From Tsukamurella tyrosinosolvens (GTDB taxonomy: Bacteria > Actinomycetota > Actinomycetes > Mycobacteriales > Mycobacteriaceae), in assembly GCF_900104775.1 (NCBI RefSeq), contig NZ_FNSA01000001.1, forward strand, positions 62,001 to 126,000: a stretch of 64,000 bases of DNA, written 5' to 3'. Under the pieces are notes generated by a model, which was not told the origin of the DNA, did not search any database, and worked only from the letters and a program-made list of their open reading frames with translations. Position 1 is the first letter of the stretch. Each line of letters begins with the position of its first letter. Shown here piece after piece: positions 33,701-42,157 of this stretch. The translations under genes were made by a program, and so were the position numbers.

Positions 33701-34165
33701 GACCCGAACCTCGGCGCGCAGCAGTGGGTGGCCGTGACGCCGCCCCGCGTGCCGCGCCTGCGCACCCTGCAGGACGTGGTGGGCGAGACGGACCCCGTGC
33801 TGCTCGACCTGCTCGTGGGCCAGCAGTTCCCGTGCCAGCGCCCGCTGGCGATCCGCAACGGCACCTACGAGGTACCCAAGTGGCGCATCCTGCCCACGCG
33901 CAAGGACGCGCTCTCCACGTCCTCGACATGGCAGGCCCGCGAGGCCGGCGGCCCGCTGACGGTGCCGGACACGCTGCTCAAGACGACGACGCTGCCCACG
34001 TACATGACCGGGGACCTCACCCGGGACTGGGGCGAACTGCAGCAGTACGCGCCCCTCGCCGACGACGCCCCCGCGGCGAACCTGACGGTCGGTGTCCAGA
34101 CGCGGTCGGGATGGTGGCGCCAGGGCCCCATCCGCGCGCTGACCAACCAGACGGTGAAGAACTAG
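30758..34165 (+). CDS. embA: Arabinosyltransferase EmbA
   Basis: A 1135-residue member of the Emb family. EmbA works as a heterodimer with EmbB to build the hexaarabinoside ends of arabinogalactan. The catalytic loop is SSDDGYILSMGKVAPEAGYT, with PEAPFDWYY and IWMRLPML typical of EmbA; the C-terminal binding domain carries RPLAIRNGTYEVPKWRI. It is longer than its neighbours mainly through an acidic cytoplasmic-type insert at about residues 685-725 (GEGGLVEEGTVDDT and onward) and a polar N-terminal tail. The GTG start is chosen by the -10 spacing. embB begins 6 bases after its stop. Confidence 0.93.
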   Translation: MSVPTSRSESEPGPQRRAAAAAPSRAAGIARLAAVVAGAVGLLLCLLTPLLPVQQATASLDWPQLRPGAESAEVTASLVTQSPADLTATVPCSAIARAAGSGGTVLSTLPVGSGAARELGLNVTVGPPGPGQAVTVSSRNTVIAAAPVDRLRGCSQLQLWSNAAEVGARFEGIDVAGSIPTENRPVMGGVFTSLTAADVAAAGPGLRLHADLDTRFELSPSPLKAAAIGVGLLSVLASLVALWLLDRTFGHHRRAPHRSLGQLLRPRPVDVAVLGGLALWTVLGAGSSDDGYILSMGKVAPEAGYTANYYRFFGAPEAPFDWYYTFLSHWGSVSANAIWMRLPMLAAGVVVWLLLSRVLLPRLGPGIRRYPLAVWAAGAMLLAFWFPLASGLRSEPIIVLGTIVTWAAVERSVATHRALPAAIAAMAAGLTLGLAPQGVIAAALLLASSAAVLRVLVARRREAGLAALVLPVLAAAAVIVPIAFRDQSLASVAEAIRIRLEVGPAAPWTQEYLRFFFLTVETTDGSLVRRVPVYLFVMCLFVALFVMLRGRRIARIAPGPVWRLVGAVFIAAALLSLTPTKWTVHFGVYAGLAAALAAVTTVAVVEAARTSVRNFTFFLCGMLFALAAAFAGFNLWSWPYLWGVPWFDRAPEVAGITFSKAFLILAGLAGALAAWQHFRIDFRGRGEGGLVEEGTVDDTALEDTELATHTRADRDQALRSRRRLQLASLPLVVVLGMLVLGEGAIFAKAYVSNPATYTVAKGNLDALRGKSCGMARSVLVETDPNADMLTSAEGRSAAQALVGPGSTGFTPDGIPNELKPLAISSAPGQINMASPITSPFTSTAATAGTGGGTGPRTINGSTAALPFGLDPARTPVVGSYGQNTVPAELFSDWYGLPARSADRPLVAFAASGAISSVGPTGKKEYGQPVTLEWAERRADGSIGARGVVDPIDPGPNKPWRNLRVPMEAIPPAANVVRIHVRDPNLGAQQWVAVTPPRVPRLRTLQDVVGETDPVLLDLLVGQQFPCQRPLAIRNGTYEVPKWRILPTRKDALSTSSTWQAREAGGPLTVPDTLLKTTTLPTYMTGDLTRDWGELQQYAPLADDAPAANLTVGVQTRSGWWRQGPIRALTNQTVKN

Positions 34166-34171
34166 GAATCG

Positions 34172-37100
34172 ATGATGACCAGCGATAACTCGACCGCAGC
34201 CGCGACGGTGCCGCCGGAGCAGCGCTACGGGAAGTGGCGGATCGTCGCCGCCGTGGCGGGCCTGCTCGGCTTCGTCCTGGCGATCCTCACGCCCTTCCTG
34301 CCGGTCAAGGAGACCACCACCGCGCTGCACTGGCCGCAGAACGGCAAGGTCTCGAACGTCGAGGCGCCGCTCGTCTCGTACACCCCGATCCGGCTCGACG
34401 TCTCGCTGCCGTGCTCGGTGGTCGACGAGCTGCCCGCCGCGGGCGGCACCCTGCTGCGCACGCTCCCCGAGGACGGGCCGCGCCCGGGCCTGCAGGGCCT
34501 GGTGATCCGCGCCGACGCCAAGAACGTCATCATCGCCGACCGCGACGTCGCGCTGGCGACCGCGAGCCGCGCCGACGTGGCACGCGCGGGCGCAGGCTGC
34601 GCCATCCGCTTCGTCTCCACCCCCGAGGCGACGACGGCGGAGTTCACCGGGATGCCGCAGGGCGCGCAGACCTCGAACCAGCTGTCGAACACCGTCGCCG
34701 ATCCCAACCTGCGGCCGCAGATCGCCGGCTTCTACACCGATCTCCCCGCCTCGACGCCCGTCGCCGGGATCGACGTCTCGACGCAGGTGGACACCCGGTT
34801 CGTCACCACCCCGTCGACCATCAAGCTGATCGCCATCGTCGTGGGCATCGCCTCCACGATCCTCGCGCTGATCGCGCTGGGCTTCGTGGACATGCGCGAC
34901 GGCCGCGGCCACATCCGCTTCATGCCGCAGGGCTGGCTGCGCCCGCGGCCCGTGGACTTCACCGTGATCGGCGTGCTCGGGATCTGGTGGCTGATCGGGC
35001 CGAACACGTCCGACGACGGCTACCAGATCACGATGGCCACGCAGACGAAGTTCAGCGGCTACATGATCAACTACTTCCGCAGCTTCGGCGTGCCGGAGAA
35101 CCCCGTCGGCTGGAACGACTACCTGTTCACCGCGATCTCGCACGTCACGACCGCGGCGCCCGCGATGCGGGTGCCCGGGCTGATCTTCGGTCTGCTGACC
35201 TGGCTCGTGATCTCGCGCGAGATGATCCCGCGACTCGGCCGCGCCGTGCGCAACAACCCCGCCGCCCTGTGGGCCGGCGCGGGCGGCTTCCTGCTGATCT
35301 GGCTGCCGCTCAACAACGGCCTGCGTCCCGAGCCCGCGGTGGTCTTCTTCTCCCTGCTGACCTGGGTCTCGGTGGAGCGCGCCATCGCGACCGGCCGCAT
35401 GCTGCCCGTGGCGATCGCCGTCCCGTGCGCGGCGCTCTGCGTGGGCGCCGCGCCCGGCGGCCTCATCGCCGTCGCCGCGCTGCTCGCCGCGTCGCGCCAG
35501 ATCATCACGCGCATCGTCAAGCGCCGGGGGCGCGACGGGCTGCTGCCGCTGATCGCGCCGATCCTCGCCTCGGGCATGGCGTACCTGTTCTACGCCTTCT
35601 TCACACCCACCGCGGCGGCGCTGCGCGAGGCCATCACGGTCAAGGGCGTCACCGGGCCCACCCTGGACTGGTACGAGGAGGGCGTCCGCTACTACTACCT
35701 CATGCTCGAGACGGAGGACGGCTCCGCCGTGCGCCGGATCGGCGTGCTCACCGCCTTCCTCTGCCTGCTGACGGTGCTGACCTTCATGCTGCGCCGCAAG
35801 CGCCCGGCCGGCATCTCCTCGGGCCCCGTGTGGCGCCTCATGGCGGTCTTCTTCGCCACCGTGGTGCTGCTGGCCTTCACCCCGACCAAGTGGACGCACC
35901 ACCTGGGCCTGTTCGCCGGCTACGCCGCGGGCATCGCCGCCGTGGCCGCGACGCTGACCATGGCGCCGATGATGCGGTCCAAGCGCAACCGCGTCTTCTT
36001 CGCCGCCGCGGCGCTGTTCATCGCCGCGATCTCCTTCGCCGCCCGCGTCGGCTACTACTGGGTGGGCACCTACGGCATCCCGTGGAACACCATGCCGCCG
36101 CAGCTCTTCGGGCTCGAGATCTCCTGGATGCTGTTCTTCGCCTCCGTCCTCACGGCCCTCTACGGCCTGTGGCTGCACTACCGGCGCGACTACGCCCCGG
36201 AGCCGACCAAGACCCGCGGCCGGACCCTCCCGACGCTGGCGATCCTCACCATGCTCATGGTCCTGTTCGACGTGGGCACCATGGCGAAGGGCGCCTACGC
36301 GCAGCGCGGCAGCTTCTCCTGGACCGCGTCGAACGTCCGTGCGCTGCAGGGCGACACGTGCTCGATGGCGGACTACGTCCTGATGGAGACCGACCCCAAC
36401 GCCGGGCAGCTCAAGCCCGCCCCGCGGCCCGACGGTTCCGTGCCGAGCGCGACTCAGGCCCTCGCCGGTAAGTCGACGGGCTTCTCCCCCACCGGGATCC
36501 CCGGGTGGCTGTCGCCCGTGAAGTCGAACCCGGGCCACAACACCGACGTGACCAACTCCGACGTGCCGGAGACGGTGGGCGGCAAGCGGAACCCCGACCC
36601 GAAGACCGACGGGGTGCCGCTGCCCTTCGGCCTCAACCCGGCGACCACGCCGGTGCTGGGCTCCTCGGGCGCGACGGGCCTGGCGAACCTCACCACGGAC
36701 TGGTACACGCTCGGCGCGATCGACGAGTCGACCCCGCTCGTCACGCTGTCCGTAGCAGGGCCCGTCGCCGCGACGGGCATCAACGGCGTTGCGCGCGACG
36801 GCCGGACGCTGTTCCTCGAGGCCGGGCACCGGTCCGAGAACGGCGCGGTGCAGCCGCTGGGCCGCCTGGCCCCGCTGGACGCGTGGACGAACAACAACTG
36901 GCGCAACCTGCGTTTCCCGACGGCCGACCTGCCGCGCGGCACGAACACCGTGCGCGTGGTGATCGACGACAAGGTGCCCGCCGCCGACGCCATCGTCGTG
37001 ACCCCGCCGCGGATGACGCCCATGAAGACGCTGCAGGAGTTCCTGGGCCGTGACACCGTCGTGGCGTTGGACTTCATGGTCGCCTTCGCCTTCCCGTGCC

Positions 37101-37411
37101 AGCACCAGGTGCGCGCGGTCAACGGCCTGTTCGAGCGGCCCGAGTACCGGATCTCGCCCGATTACATGGCGACGGTGCTCACCTCGAACACGTGGCAGGG
37201 GTGGAAGACCGGCGGCCCGCTCGGCGTGACCGATGCGTTGTACCACGAGCAGATCGTGCCCACGTACCTCAAGGGCAAGTGGGCGATGGACTGGGGCACG
37301 CTGACGAAGTTCACGCCGTGGACGGCGGCGGAGCCCGCGCAGCTGGAGCTCGGCACCGCCACCCGCTCGGGCTGGTACACGCCGGGGCCGATGCGCTCCG
37401 CGCCGTACTGA
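34172..37411 (+). CDS. embB: Arabinosyltransferase EmbB
   Basis: A 1079-residue Emb-family enzyme, partner of EmbA and the main target of ethambutol in mycobacteria. The catalytic loop reads SDDGYQITMATQTKFSGYMI; Met298 in GYMINYFRSFG is the counterpart of M. tuberculosis Met306, the commonest resistance position, and is wild type here. The C-terminus PAQLELGTATRSGWYTPGPM matches EmbB and not EmbC or EmbA. Two adjacent ATG codons could start it; the first is given. A hairpin follows the stop. Confidence 0.94.
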   Translation: MMTSDNSTAAATVPPEQRYGKWRIVAAVAGLLGFVLAILTPFLPVKETTTALHWPQNGKVSNVEAPLVSYTPIRLDVSLPCSVVDELPAAGGTLLRTLPEDGPRPGLQGLVIRADAKNVIIADRDVALATASRADVARAGAGCAIRFVSTPEATTAEFTGMPQGAQTSNQLSNTVADPNLRPQIAGFYTDLPASTPVAGIDVSTQVDTRFVTTPSTIKLIAIVVGIASTILALIALGFVDMRDGRGHIRFMPQGWLRPRPVDFTVIGVLGIWWLIGPNTSDDGYQITMATQTKFSGYMINYFRSFGVPENPVGWNDYLFTAISHVTTAAPAMRVPGLIFGLLTWLVISREMIPRLGRAVRNNPAALWAGAGGFLLIWLPLNNGLRPEPAVVFFSLLTWVSVERAIATGRMLPVAIAVPCAALCVGAAPGGLIAVAALLAASRQIITRIVKRRGRDGLLPLIAPILASGMAYLFYAFFTPTAAALREAITVKGVTGPTLDWYEEGVRYYYLMLETEDGSAVRRIGVLTAFLCLLTVLTFMLRRKRPAGISSGPVWRLMAVFFATVVLLAFTPTKWTHHLGLFAGYAAGIAAVAATLTMAPMMRSKRNRVFFAAAALFIAAISFAARVGYYWVGTYGIPWNTMPPQLFGLEISWMLFFASVLTALYGLWLHYRRDYAPEPTKTRGRTLPTLAILTMLMVLFDVGTMAKGAYAQRGSFSWTASNVRALQGDTCSMADYVLMETDPNAGQLKPAPRPDGSVPSATQALAGKSTGFSPTGIPGWLSPVKSNPGHNTDVTNSDVPETVGGKRNPDPKTDGVPLPFGLNPATTPVLGSSGATGLANLTTDWYTLGAIDESTPLVTLSVAGPVAATGINGVARDGRTLFLEAGHRSENGAVQPLGRLAPLDAWTNNNWRNLRFPTADLPRGTNTVRVVIDDKVPAADAIVVTPPRMTPMKTLQEFLGRDTVVALDFMVAFAFPCQHQVRAVNGLFERPEYRISPDYMATVLTSNTWQGWKTGGPLGVTDALYHEQIVPTYLKGKWAMDWGTLTKFTPWTAAEPAQLELGTATRSGWYTPGPMRSAPY

Positions 37412-37415
37412 TCCC

Positions 37416-37442
37416 CGGCGGGCCCGGCGGCACCGCCCGCCG
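37416..37442 (+). terminator. Hairpin after embB
   Basis: CGGCGGGC and GCCCGCCG pair perfectly over 8 bases around an 11-base loop, 4 bases after the embB stop; a tighter inner stem GGCGG-CA-CCGCC is an alternative. No U-tract. Confidence 0.5.
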
Positions 37443-37457
37443 CGCCCGCCGCGGGCG

Positions 37458-37463
37458 TACCGT
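37458..37463 (+). promoter_or_regulatory. -10 element for the acetyltransferase gene (leaderless)
   Basis: TACCGT, 6 bases before the ATG at 37470. Confidence 0.4.
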
Positions 37464-37469
37464 CGAAGC

Positions 37470-38054
37470 ATGGAACCGGTCACCCGGCACCGCATCGAGG
37501 ACGTCACGCCGCGCACGCTGTGGGCGTCGTTCGGGGTGCTCGCCCGCGCCTTCGCCGACGATCCCGTGATCCGGTGGGTCCAGCCCTCCCCGCGGCTCGA
37601 CCGCGTCACCTTCGCGGGCATCCACGTGGCCTCGCACGGGGCCCCGGGGGCGAGCCACCTGCTGTTCGACGGTGCCGAGCCCGTCGCCGCGGCGTCCTGG
37701 GACCCGCCGGGCCACGCGCCGCACCCGCTGCGGCAGGTCGCGTCGCTGCCGCTGCTGGCCGCGGGGATCAGCACCGGGTTCGGGCGGGGCGCCGCCCTGG
37801 TGGCCGCGCTCGAGGACCGCCGGCCGACGGAGCCGCACTGGTACCTCGCCACGATCGGATCGGCCGTTCCGGGCCGCGGCTTCGGCTCGGCGTTACTGCG
37901 GTACGGCCTCGAGCGGGTCACCGGCACGGCCTACCTCGAGTCGAGCAACCCCCGCAACGTGCCCCTGTACCAGCGGTTCGGGTTCGAGCCGCTGGCCCCG
38001 ATCCGCCTGCCCCGCGGCCCCGAGCTCATCCCGATGCTGCGGCCCGCGCGGTAG
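37470..38054 (+). CDS. GNAT-family N-acetyltransferase
   Basis: A 194-residue acetyl-CoA-dependent acetyltransferase. The family's pyrophosphate-binding segment is ATIGSAVPGRGFGSALLRYG (residues 129-148), followed by AYLESSNPRNVPLYQRFGFE, the usual beta6-helix4 end. The N-terminal half includes ARAFADDPVIRWVQP, common in GNAT proteins annotated from actinobacteria. Substrate unknown. It is separated from embB by a hairpin and has its own promoter-like element; it converges on the carboxylesterase gene 8 bases away. Confidence 0.85.
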   Translation: MEPVTRHRIEDVTPRTLWASFGVLARAFADDPVIRWVQPSPRLDRVTFAGIHVASHGAPGASHLLFDGAEPVAAASWDPPGHAPHPLRQVASLPLLAAGISTGFGRGAALVAALEDRRPTEPHWYLATIGSAVPGRGFGSALLRYGLERVTGTAYLESSNPRNVPLYQRFGFEPLAPIRLPRGPELIPMLRPAR

Positions 38055-38061
38055 ACCGCGC

Positions 38062-39555
38062 TCAGCGCACCCCGTCCCAGAGCGCCCGCAGCTCGGGCGC
38101 CGGGTCGACGACGGTGCCGCCCTCGCCGCCGAACACCCGCACGGTGCGGGCGGGAAGGTAGGGCGCCCAGCCGGGGTCCTCACCGCGGGTGAAACGCACC
38201 CAGGCGCCGTGGGTCTCGTCGGCGACGGCCTGCGCGGGGGCGGGCCCCGTCAGGTTGGTGACGCCCTCGGCGTGGAGGTTGTCGAAGGCGAAGGCCAGCT
38301 CGACGGCGTGGCACGCGCCGAGGCGGCCGCCGAGCGCGGTGGACGGCTCGTCGAAGCGGTAGAAGAAGGTGGCGGCGGGCGCCTCCGCGCGCGCCTCGGC
38401 GATCCGCACCGCGGGGATGCCGAAGAACCAGTCGGCCATGATGCGGCAGAACAGGTCCCCGGGCGAGGCGGCGGGCTCGGCCGCACGGTAGGCGGCGACC
38501 GCGGCCGCCGGGTCGGGCAGGCCGTACTTCGCCGCGGTGGGGGCCAGCGCCGCCTCGGGCAGCAGATCGATGAGCCCGCCGGGCACGATGAAGAAGCGGG
38601 CCTCGTCGGCGTTGGCGCCCACCAGGACCCGTACCCCGGCGCCCGAGCCGGCGCGGATCGCGTCGATCGGCAGCTGCGGCAGGACGTCGCCGTCGATCAC
38701 GGGCTCGAAGATCATCACGTTCCGCGAGAGCTCGCCCCAGGCAGTGGGGTCCGGATTCGCCTGGATCTCCGCGTCGAGCGCCGTCGTGGCGTCGACGAGC
38801 GCGGCGGGGTCGACCGCCGCGAAGCCCGCGCGGGTGGGTTCGACGCCGAGGCGCTCGGCGAGGGCGCGGGTGACCTGCTGTGCGGTCTCCCGGGTGATGG
38901 CGTGGTGACCCGCGCCGCTCTGCAGCACGGCCTGCGCGAACAGACCCTGCGCCCGAGGGGATCCGAGCAGCGAGCCGACGCTCATGCCGCCCGCGGACTC
39001 CCCGGCGACGGTGACCCGCGCCGGGTCGCCGCCGAAGGCGGCGATGTTGTCGCGCACCCATTCCAGCGCCATGATCTGGTCGCGCAGGCCGAGGTTGGTG
39101 TGCTCGTCCCCGGTGTCGAGGAAGCCGAGCGCGCCGAGGCGGTAGTTGATCGTCACGCACACGACGCCGTCGCGGGCGAAGGCCGCGCCGTCGTAGTAGC
39201 CGCTGCGGCCGCTGCCGTTGCGGAAGGCGCCGCCGTGGATCCACACGAACACGGGCAGCGCGTCGGCGCCCTCGGGCGCCCACACGTTGAGGTTGAGGCA
39301 CTCCGGCCCGGGGAAGTCGGGCTCGGCGGTGAGGATCTCCGCGACCGGCCCCTGGTAGCCCGGCTTGGGCACCGTCGGGCCGAAGGCGGAGGCGTCGCGC
39401 TCGCCCGCCCACGGCGCCGGCGACGCGGCCGGCAGGAGCCAGCCGGCACCGTCGAGCGGGGCGGCGTAGGGCAGGCCCAGGAAGCGGGCCACACCCTGCT
39501 CGACGGTGCCGCGGACGCGGCCGGAACGGGTCTCGGCGGTGACGGAGGAGGTCAT
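38062..39555 (-). CDS. Type B carboxylesterase
   Basis: A 497-residue alpha/beta hydrolase of the carboxylesterase/lipase family. The oxyanion loop is VFVWIHGGAFRNGSG (near residue 105), the nucleophile serine is in VTVAGESAGGMSVG (near 185), and the DEA-type acid and AVELAFAF/HGAWVRFTRGEDPGW segments near the end match the family. No signal peptide. It follows the BCCT transporter gene in the same direction after 10 bases, so cotranscription is likely. Natural substrate unknown. Confidence 0.9.
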   Translation of the reverse strand: MTSSVTAETRSGRVRGTVEQGVARFLGLPYAAPLDGAGWLLPAASPAPWAGERDASAFGPTVPKPGYQGPVAEILTAEPDFPGPECLNLNVWAPEGADALPVFVWIHGGAFRNGSGRSGYYDGAAFARDGVVCVTINYRLGALGFLDTGDEHTNLGLRDQIMALEWVRDNIAAFGGDPARVTVAGESAGGMSVGSLLGSPRAQGLFAQAVLQSGAGHHAITRETAQQVTRALAERLGVEPTRAGFAAVDPAALVDATTALDAEIQANPDPTAWGELSRNVMIFEPVIDGDVLPQLPIDAIRAGSGAGVRVLVGANADEARFFIVPGGLIDLLPEAALAPTAAKYGLPDPAAAVAAYRAAEPAASPGDLFCRIMADWFFGIPAVRIAEARAEAPAATFFYRFDEPSTALGGRLGACHAVELAFAFDNLHAEGVTNLTGPAPAQAVADETHGAWVRFTRGEDPGWAPYLPARTVRVFGGEGGTVVDPAPELRALWDGVR

Positions 39556-39565
39556 GCCTCCCTGT

Positions 39566-41332
39566 CTACCGGGAGGCGTCGTCCTTCGGATCGATTTCGA
39601 TCGGCCCGGAGTGATCGGCGTCGTAGACCTCGATCGTGACCAGCTCGCCGGTGTGCGGCGGGTGGTAGAGGTCCTCCGGGACCTCGCCGTCGGAGTAGAC
39701 CGGCAGGTCGGCCGACGGGAGCACGTCCGTACTGTCGTCGGTCACCGCGAGCGTATTGGCGTGCCAGCGCATGCGCTCGCCGAGCTCGTCGCGGTGCGCC
39801 CGCTCGGCCACGATCAGCGGATCGTGCCAGAGGTCCATCATCAGGCCCACACACATGCCGATCATCACCACGAGGAACGGCGCGGCGGCGATGATCGCCA
39901 TCTGTTTGATACCGGTCAGCGCGTCGTCACCGCTCACCCAGAGCAGCAGTGCCGCAACGCTACCGGTGAGCACGCCCCAGAAGATGGTGATGAGCCGGTT
40001 CGGTTCCTCGGCGCCGCGCTGCGACAGGGTGCCCATCACGATGGACGCAGAGTCCGCGCCGGAGACGAAGAAGATGCCGACCAGCAGCACCACGAGGAAG
40101 GCGGTGATCGTGGGCCAGGGCAGGTTGCCGAGGACGTCGAAGAGCAGGACCTCCTCGTTCGCCGCCTTGCTCACTTCGAGGCCCGCCTGCTCCTGGTGGA
40201 TCGCGGTGCCGCCGAAGACGGCGAACCACACCAGCGAGACCAGGGTGGGCACGGCCATGACGCCGATCACGAACTCGCGGATGGTGCGGCCGCGGGAGAT
40301 CTTCGCGAGGAACAGGCCCACGAACGGGGTCCAGCTGACCCACCAGGCCCAGTAGAAGATGCTCCAGGTGGCGAGCCACTCGCCGGCCTCGGGCTCGTTG
40401 GCCGCGGACCGGGCGGACATGTCCATGAAGTCGGCCGCGTACGCGCCCATCGACGTGGGCAGCAGGTTCAGGATGAACACGGTGGGGCCGACCACGAAGA
40501 CGAAGAGCGCGAGCACGAGGGCGAGCACCATGTTGGTGTTCGAGAGCCACTGGATGCCCTTGGCGACGCCCGAGACCGCGGAGGCCACGAAGGCCAGCGT
40601 CAGGACGGCGATGATCGCGACGAGCAGCAGCTTGCTGGAGCCGTCGTCCGCCCAGCCGAGCCGCTCGAGGCCGGCACCGACCTGCGCGGCACCCAGTCCC
40701 AGCGAGGCCGTGGTGCCGAAGAGCGTGGCGAAGATGGCGAGGATGTCGATCACCCGGCCGCCCACGCCGTGCCCGCCGGTGCGGTTGAAGATCGGCGCGA
40801 ACACCGAGCTGATCAGCTGGCTGCGCCCGCACCGGTAGGTGCTGTAGGCGATCGCGAGGCCGACCACCGCGTAGATGGCCCACGGGTGGAAGCCCCAGTG
40901 GAACATGGTGGTCGCCATCGCGACGGCCACGTCGTGGCCGTTCATGCCGGGAGGCGCGCCCACGTAGTGGGCGATCGGCTCGGCGGCGCCGAAGAACATC
41001 AGGCCGATGCCCATGCCCGCGCTGAACATCATCGCGATCCACGACACGGTCTTGAACTCGGGCCGTTCCCCGTCGCGCCCCAGGGGGATGCGACCGAAGC
41101 GGGAGAAGGCCAGAAAAGCTGCGAAAAGGACGAAGAAGCTGGCTGAGATGAGGAACAGCCAACCCAAATCGGTGATGATCCAATTGAGGACATCGGAGGT
41201 CGTCTGCTTCAACCCGTCCGAATCCAGGAAACCCCAGAGGACGAACGCCAGGACCACGGCGGCCGTCACACCGAAAACGACCCAGTCGGTCGTCCGGCGA
41301 TGGTCTCCTGTCTTATTAGTTACAGTAGCCAT
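39566..41332 (-). CDS. BCCT-family betaine/choline/ectoine carrier
   Basis: A 588-residue secondary transporter with about twelve helices. The glycine-rich unwound stretch FSAGMGIGLMFFGAAEP (near residue 105) and the tryptophan-rich MFHWGFHPWAIYAVVGLAIAY (near 145) are the betaine-carnitine-choline transporter hallmarks; GADSASIVMGTLSQRG lies near 440. The glycine-rich stretch has the GMGIG form of sodium-coupled BetP, so Na+-driven uptake of a compatible solute is expected. The C-terminal tail is short and acidic. With the ectoine-type operon and the OpuC importer it forms a second compatible-solute entry point in this window. Confidence 0.9.
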   Translation of the reverse strand: MATVTNKTGDHRRTTDWVVFGVTAAVVLAFVLWGFLDSDGLKQTTSDVLNWIITDLGWLFLISASFFVLFAAFLAFSRFGRIPLGRDGERPEFKTVSWIAMMFSAGMGIGLMFFGAAEPIAHYVGAPPGMNGHDVAVAMATTMFHWGFHPWAIYAVVGLAIAYSTYRCGRSQLISSVFAPIFNRTGGHGVGGRVIDILAIFATLFGTTASLGLGAAQVGAGLERLGWADDGSSKLLLVAIIAVLTLAFVASAVSGVAKGIQWLSNTNMVLALVLALFVFVVGPTVFILNLLPTSMGAYAADFMDMSARSAANEPEAGEWLATWSIFYWAWWVSWTPFVGLFLAKISRGRTIREFVIGVMAVPTLVSLVWFAVFGGTAIHQEQAGLEVSKAANEEVLLFDVLGNLPWPTITAFLVVLLVGIFFVSGADSASIVMGTLSQRGAEEPNRLITIFWGVLTGSVAALLLWVSGDDALTGIKQMAIIAAAPFLVVMIGMCVGLMMDLWHDPLIVAERAHRDELGERMRWHANTLAVTDDSTDVLPSADLPVYSDGEVPEDLYHPPHTGELVTIEVYDADHSGPIEIDPKDDASR

Positions 41333-41453
41333 GATCCCACTAGATCACAGTGGTCATGGCACTGGTCAAATCTCCGGGGAAGTCCCCCGGGCCCGATCGC
41401 GCCGAACTAGACTGCCCGACCTGCAGGTTCGTGCGCTGCAGGAATCCGTCCGG

Positions 41454-42134
41454 TCAGGCAGACGGCGCCACCGACCGGATCCAGCTCTCGAGGCCCCGCG
41501 GGTTGCGGGTCTGCAGCAGCACCCGGCCGGGGCCGGTGAATTCGAAGACCATGCCCTCGCCGGACTTCATCGACTGGATCCACTTCCCCTGCACGGCGCG
41601 GCGCATGGAGAACTGCATGTTCAGGTCGTAGGCCACCACGTGGCCGGTGTCGATCACCACCTGCTCGCCCGGGTGGAGGTCGATGACGTCGATGGCCCCG
41701 TAGCAGGCGACGAGCACCTCGCCCTGGCCCGCGGCCTGCAGGCCGAAGGCGCCCTCGCCGCCGAAGAAGGTCTTCGCGCCGCCGAACTGCGTGGTGGTCT
41801 GCACGCCGTGGGAGCTGGCGAGCCAGCCGCCGCGCGTCACGTAGTAGGGCCGGTCCGGCTGGATCTGCAGCACGGCGACGTCGCCGGGCAGCGTGCCCGC
41901 GATGTCCACCCAGCCGCCCTGCTGCGGCGCGGTGAAGGTGGAGACGAAGAAGGACTCGCCCGAGAGCAGGCTGCGCTTGAGGCCCTGCATGATGCCGCCC
42001 TGCGCCTGCGACTGCAGGTTCATCCCGGCGGAGTGCGCCACCATGGCGCCCGATTCCACGGTCATCGGCTCGTTCGGCGCCAGCTGGCACCGGGCCATGG
42101 TGAACGACGGGTTGTGACGGAGCTGTACCTGCAT
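41454..42134 (-). CDS. AIM24/TIGR00266 family protein
   Basis: A 226-residue soluble beta-rich protein of the AIM24 family: PSFTMARCQLAPNEPMTVESGAM near the start, GGIMQGLKRSLLSGESFFVSTF (residues 46-67) and GKWIQSMKSGEGMVFEFTGPG near the end are characteristic. The molecular role of bacterial members is unknown. It stands alone between the BCCT and desaturase genes, on the same strand. AATCTA (42141-42146), TAGATT on the minus strand, is 6 bases from the ATG, so the transcript is probably leaderless. Confidence 0.88.
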   Translation of the reverse strand: MQVQLRHNPSFTMARCQLAPNEPMTVESGAMVAHSAGMNLQSQAQGGIMQGLKRSLLSGESFFVSTFTAPQQGGWVDIAGTLPGDVAVLQIQPDRPYYVTRGGWLASSHGVQTTTQFGGAKTFFGGEGAFGLQAAGQGEVLVACYGAIDVIDLHPGEQVVIDTGHVVAYDLNMQFSMRRAVQGKWIQSMKSGEGMVFEFTGPGRVLLQTRNPRGLESWIRSVAPSA

Positions 42135-42157
42135 GCCGCCAATCTAGCCGAATCCGG

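Noticed and set aside
32909-37927. A 1672-codon open frame antisense to embA and embB
   Set aside because: It is extremely Arg/Gly/His/Val-rich with no domain, and it mirrors strong embA/embB coding; it is a product of high third-position G+C.
41333-41453. CCACT/AGTGG and ACCA-TG repeats before the BCCT gene
   Set aside because: Arms of five bases or fewer with uneven spacing; too weak to call an operator.
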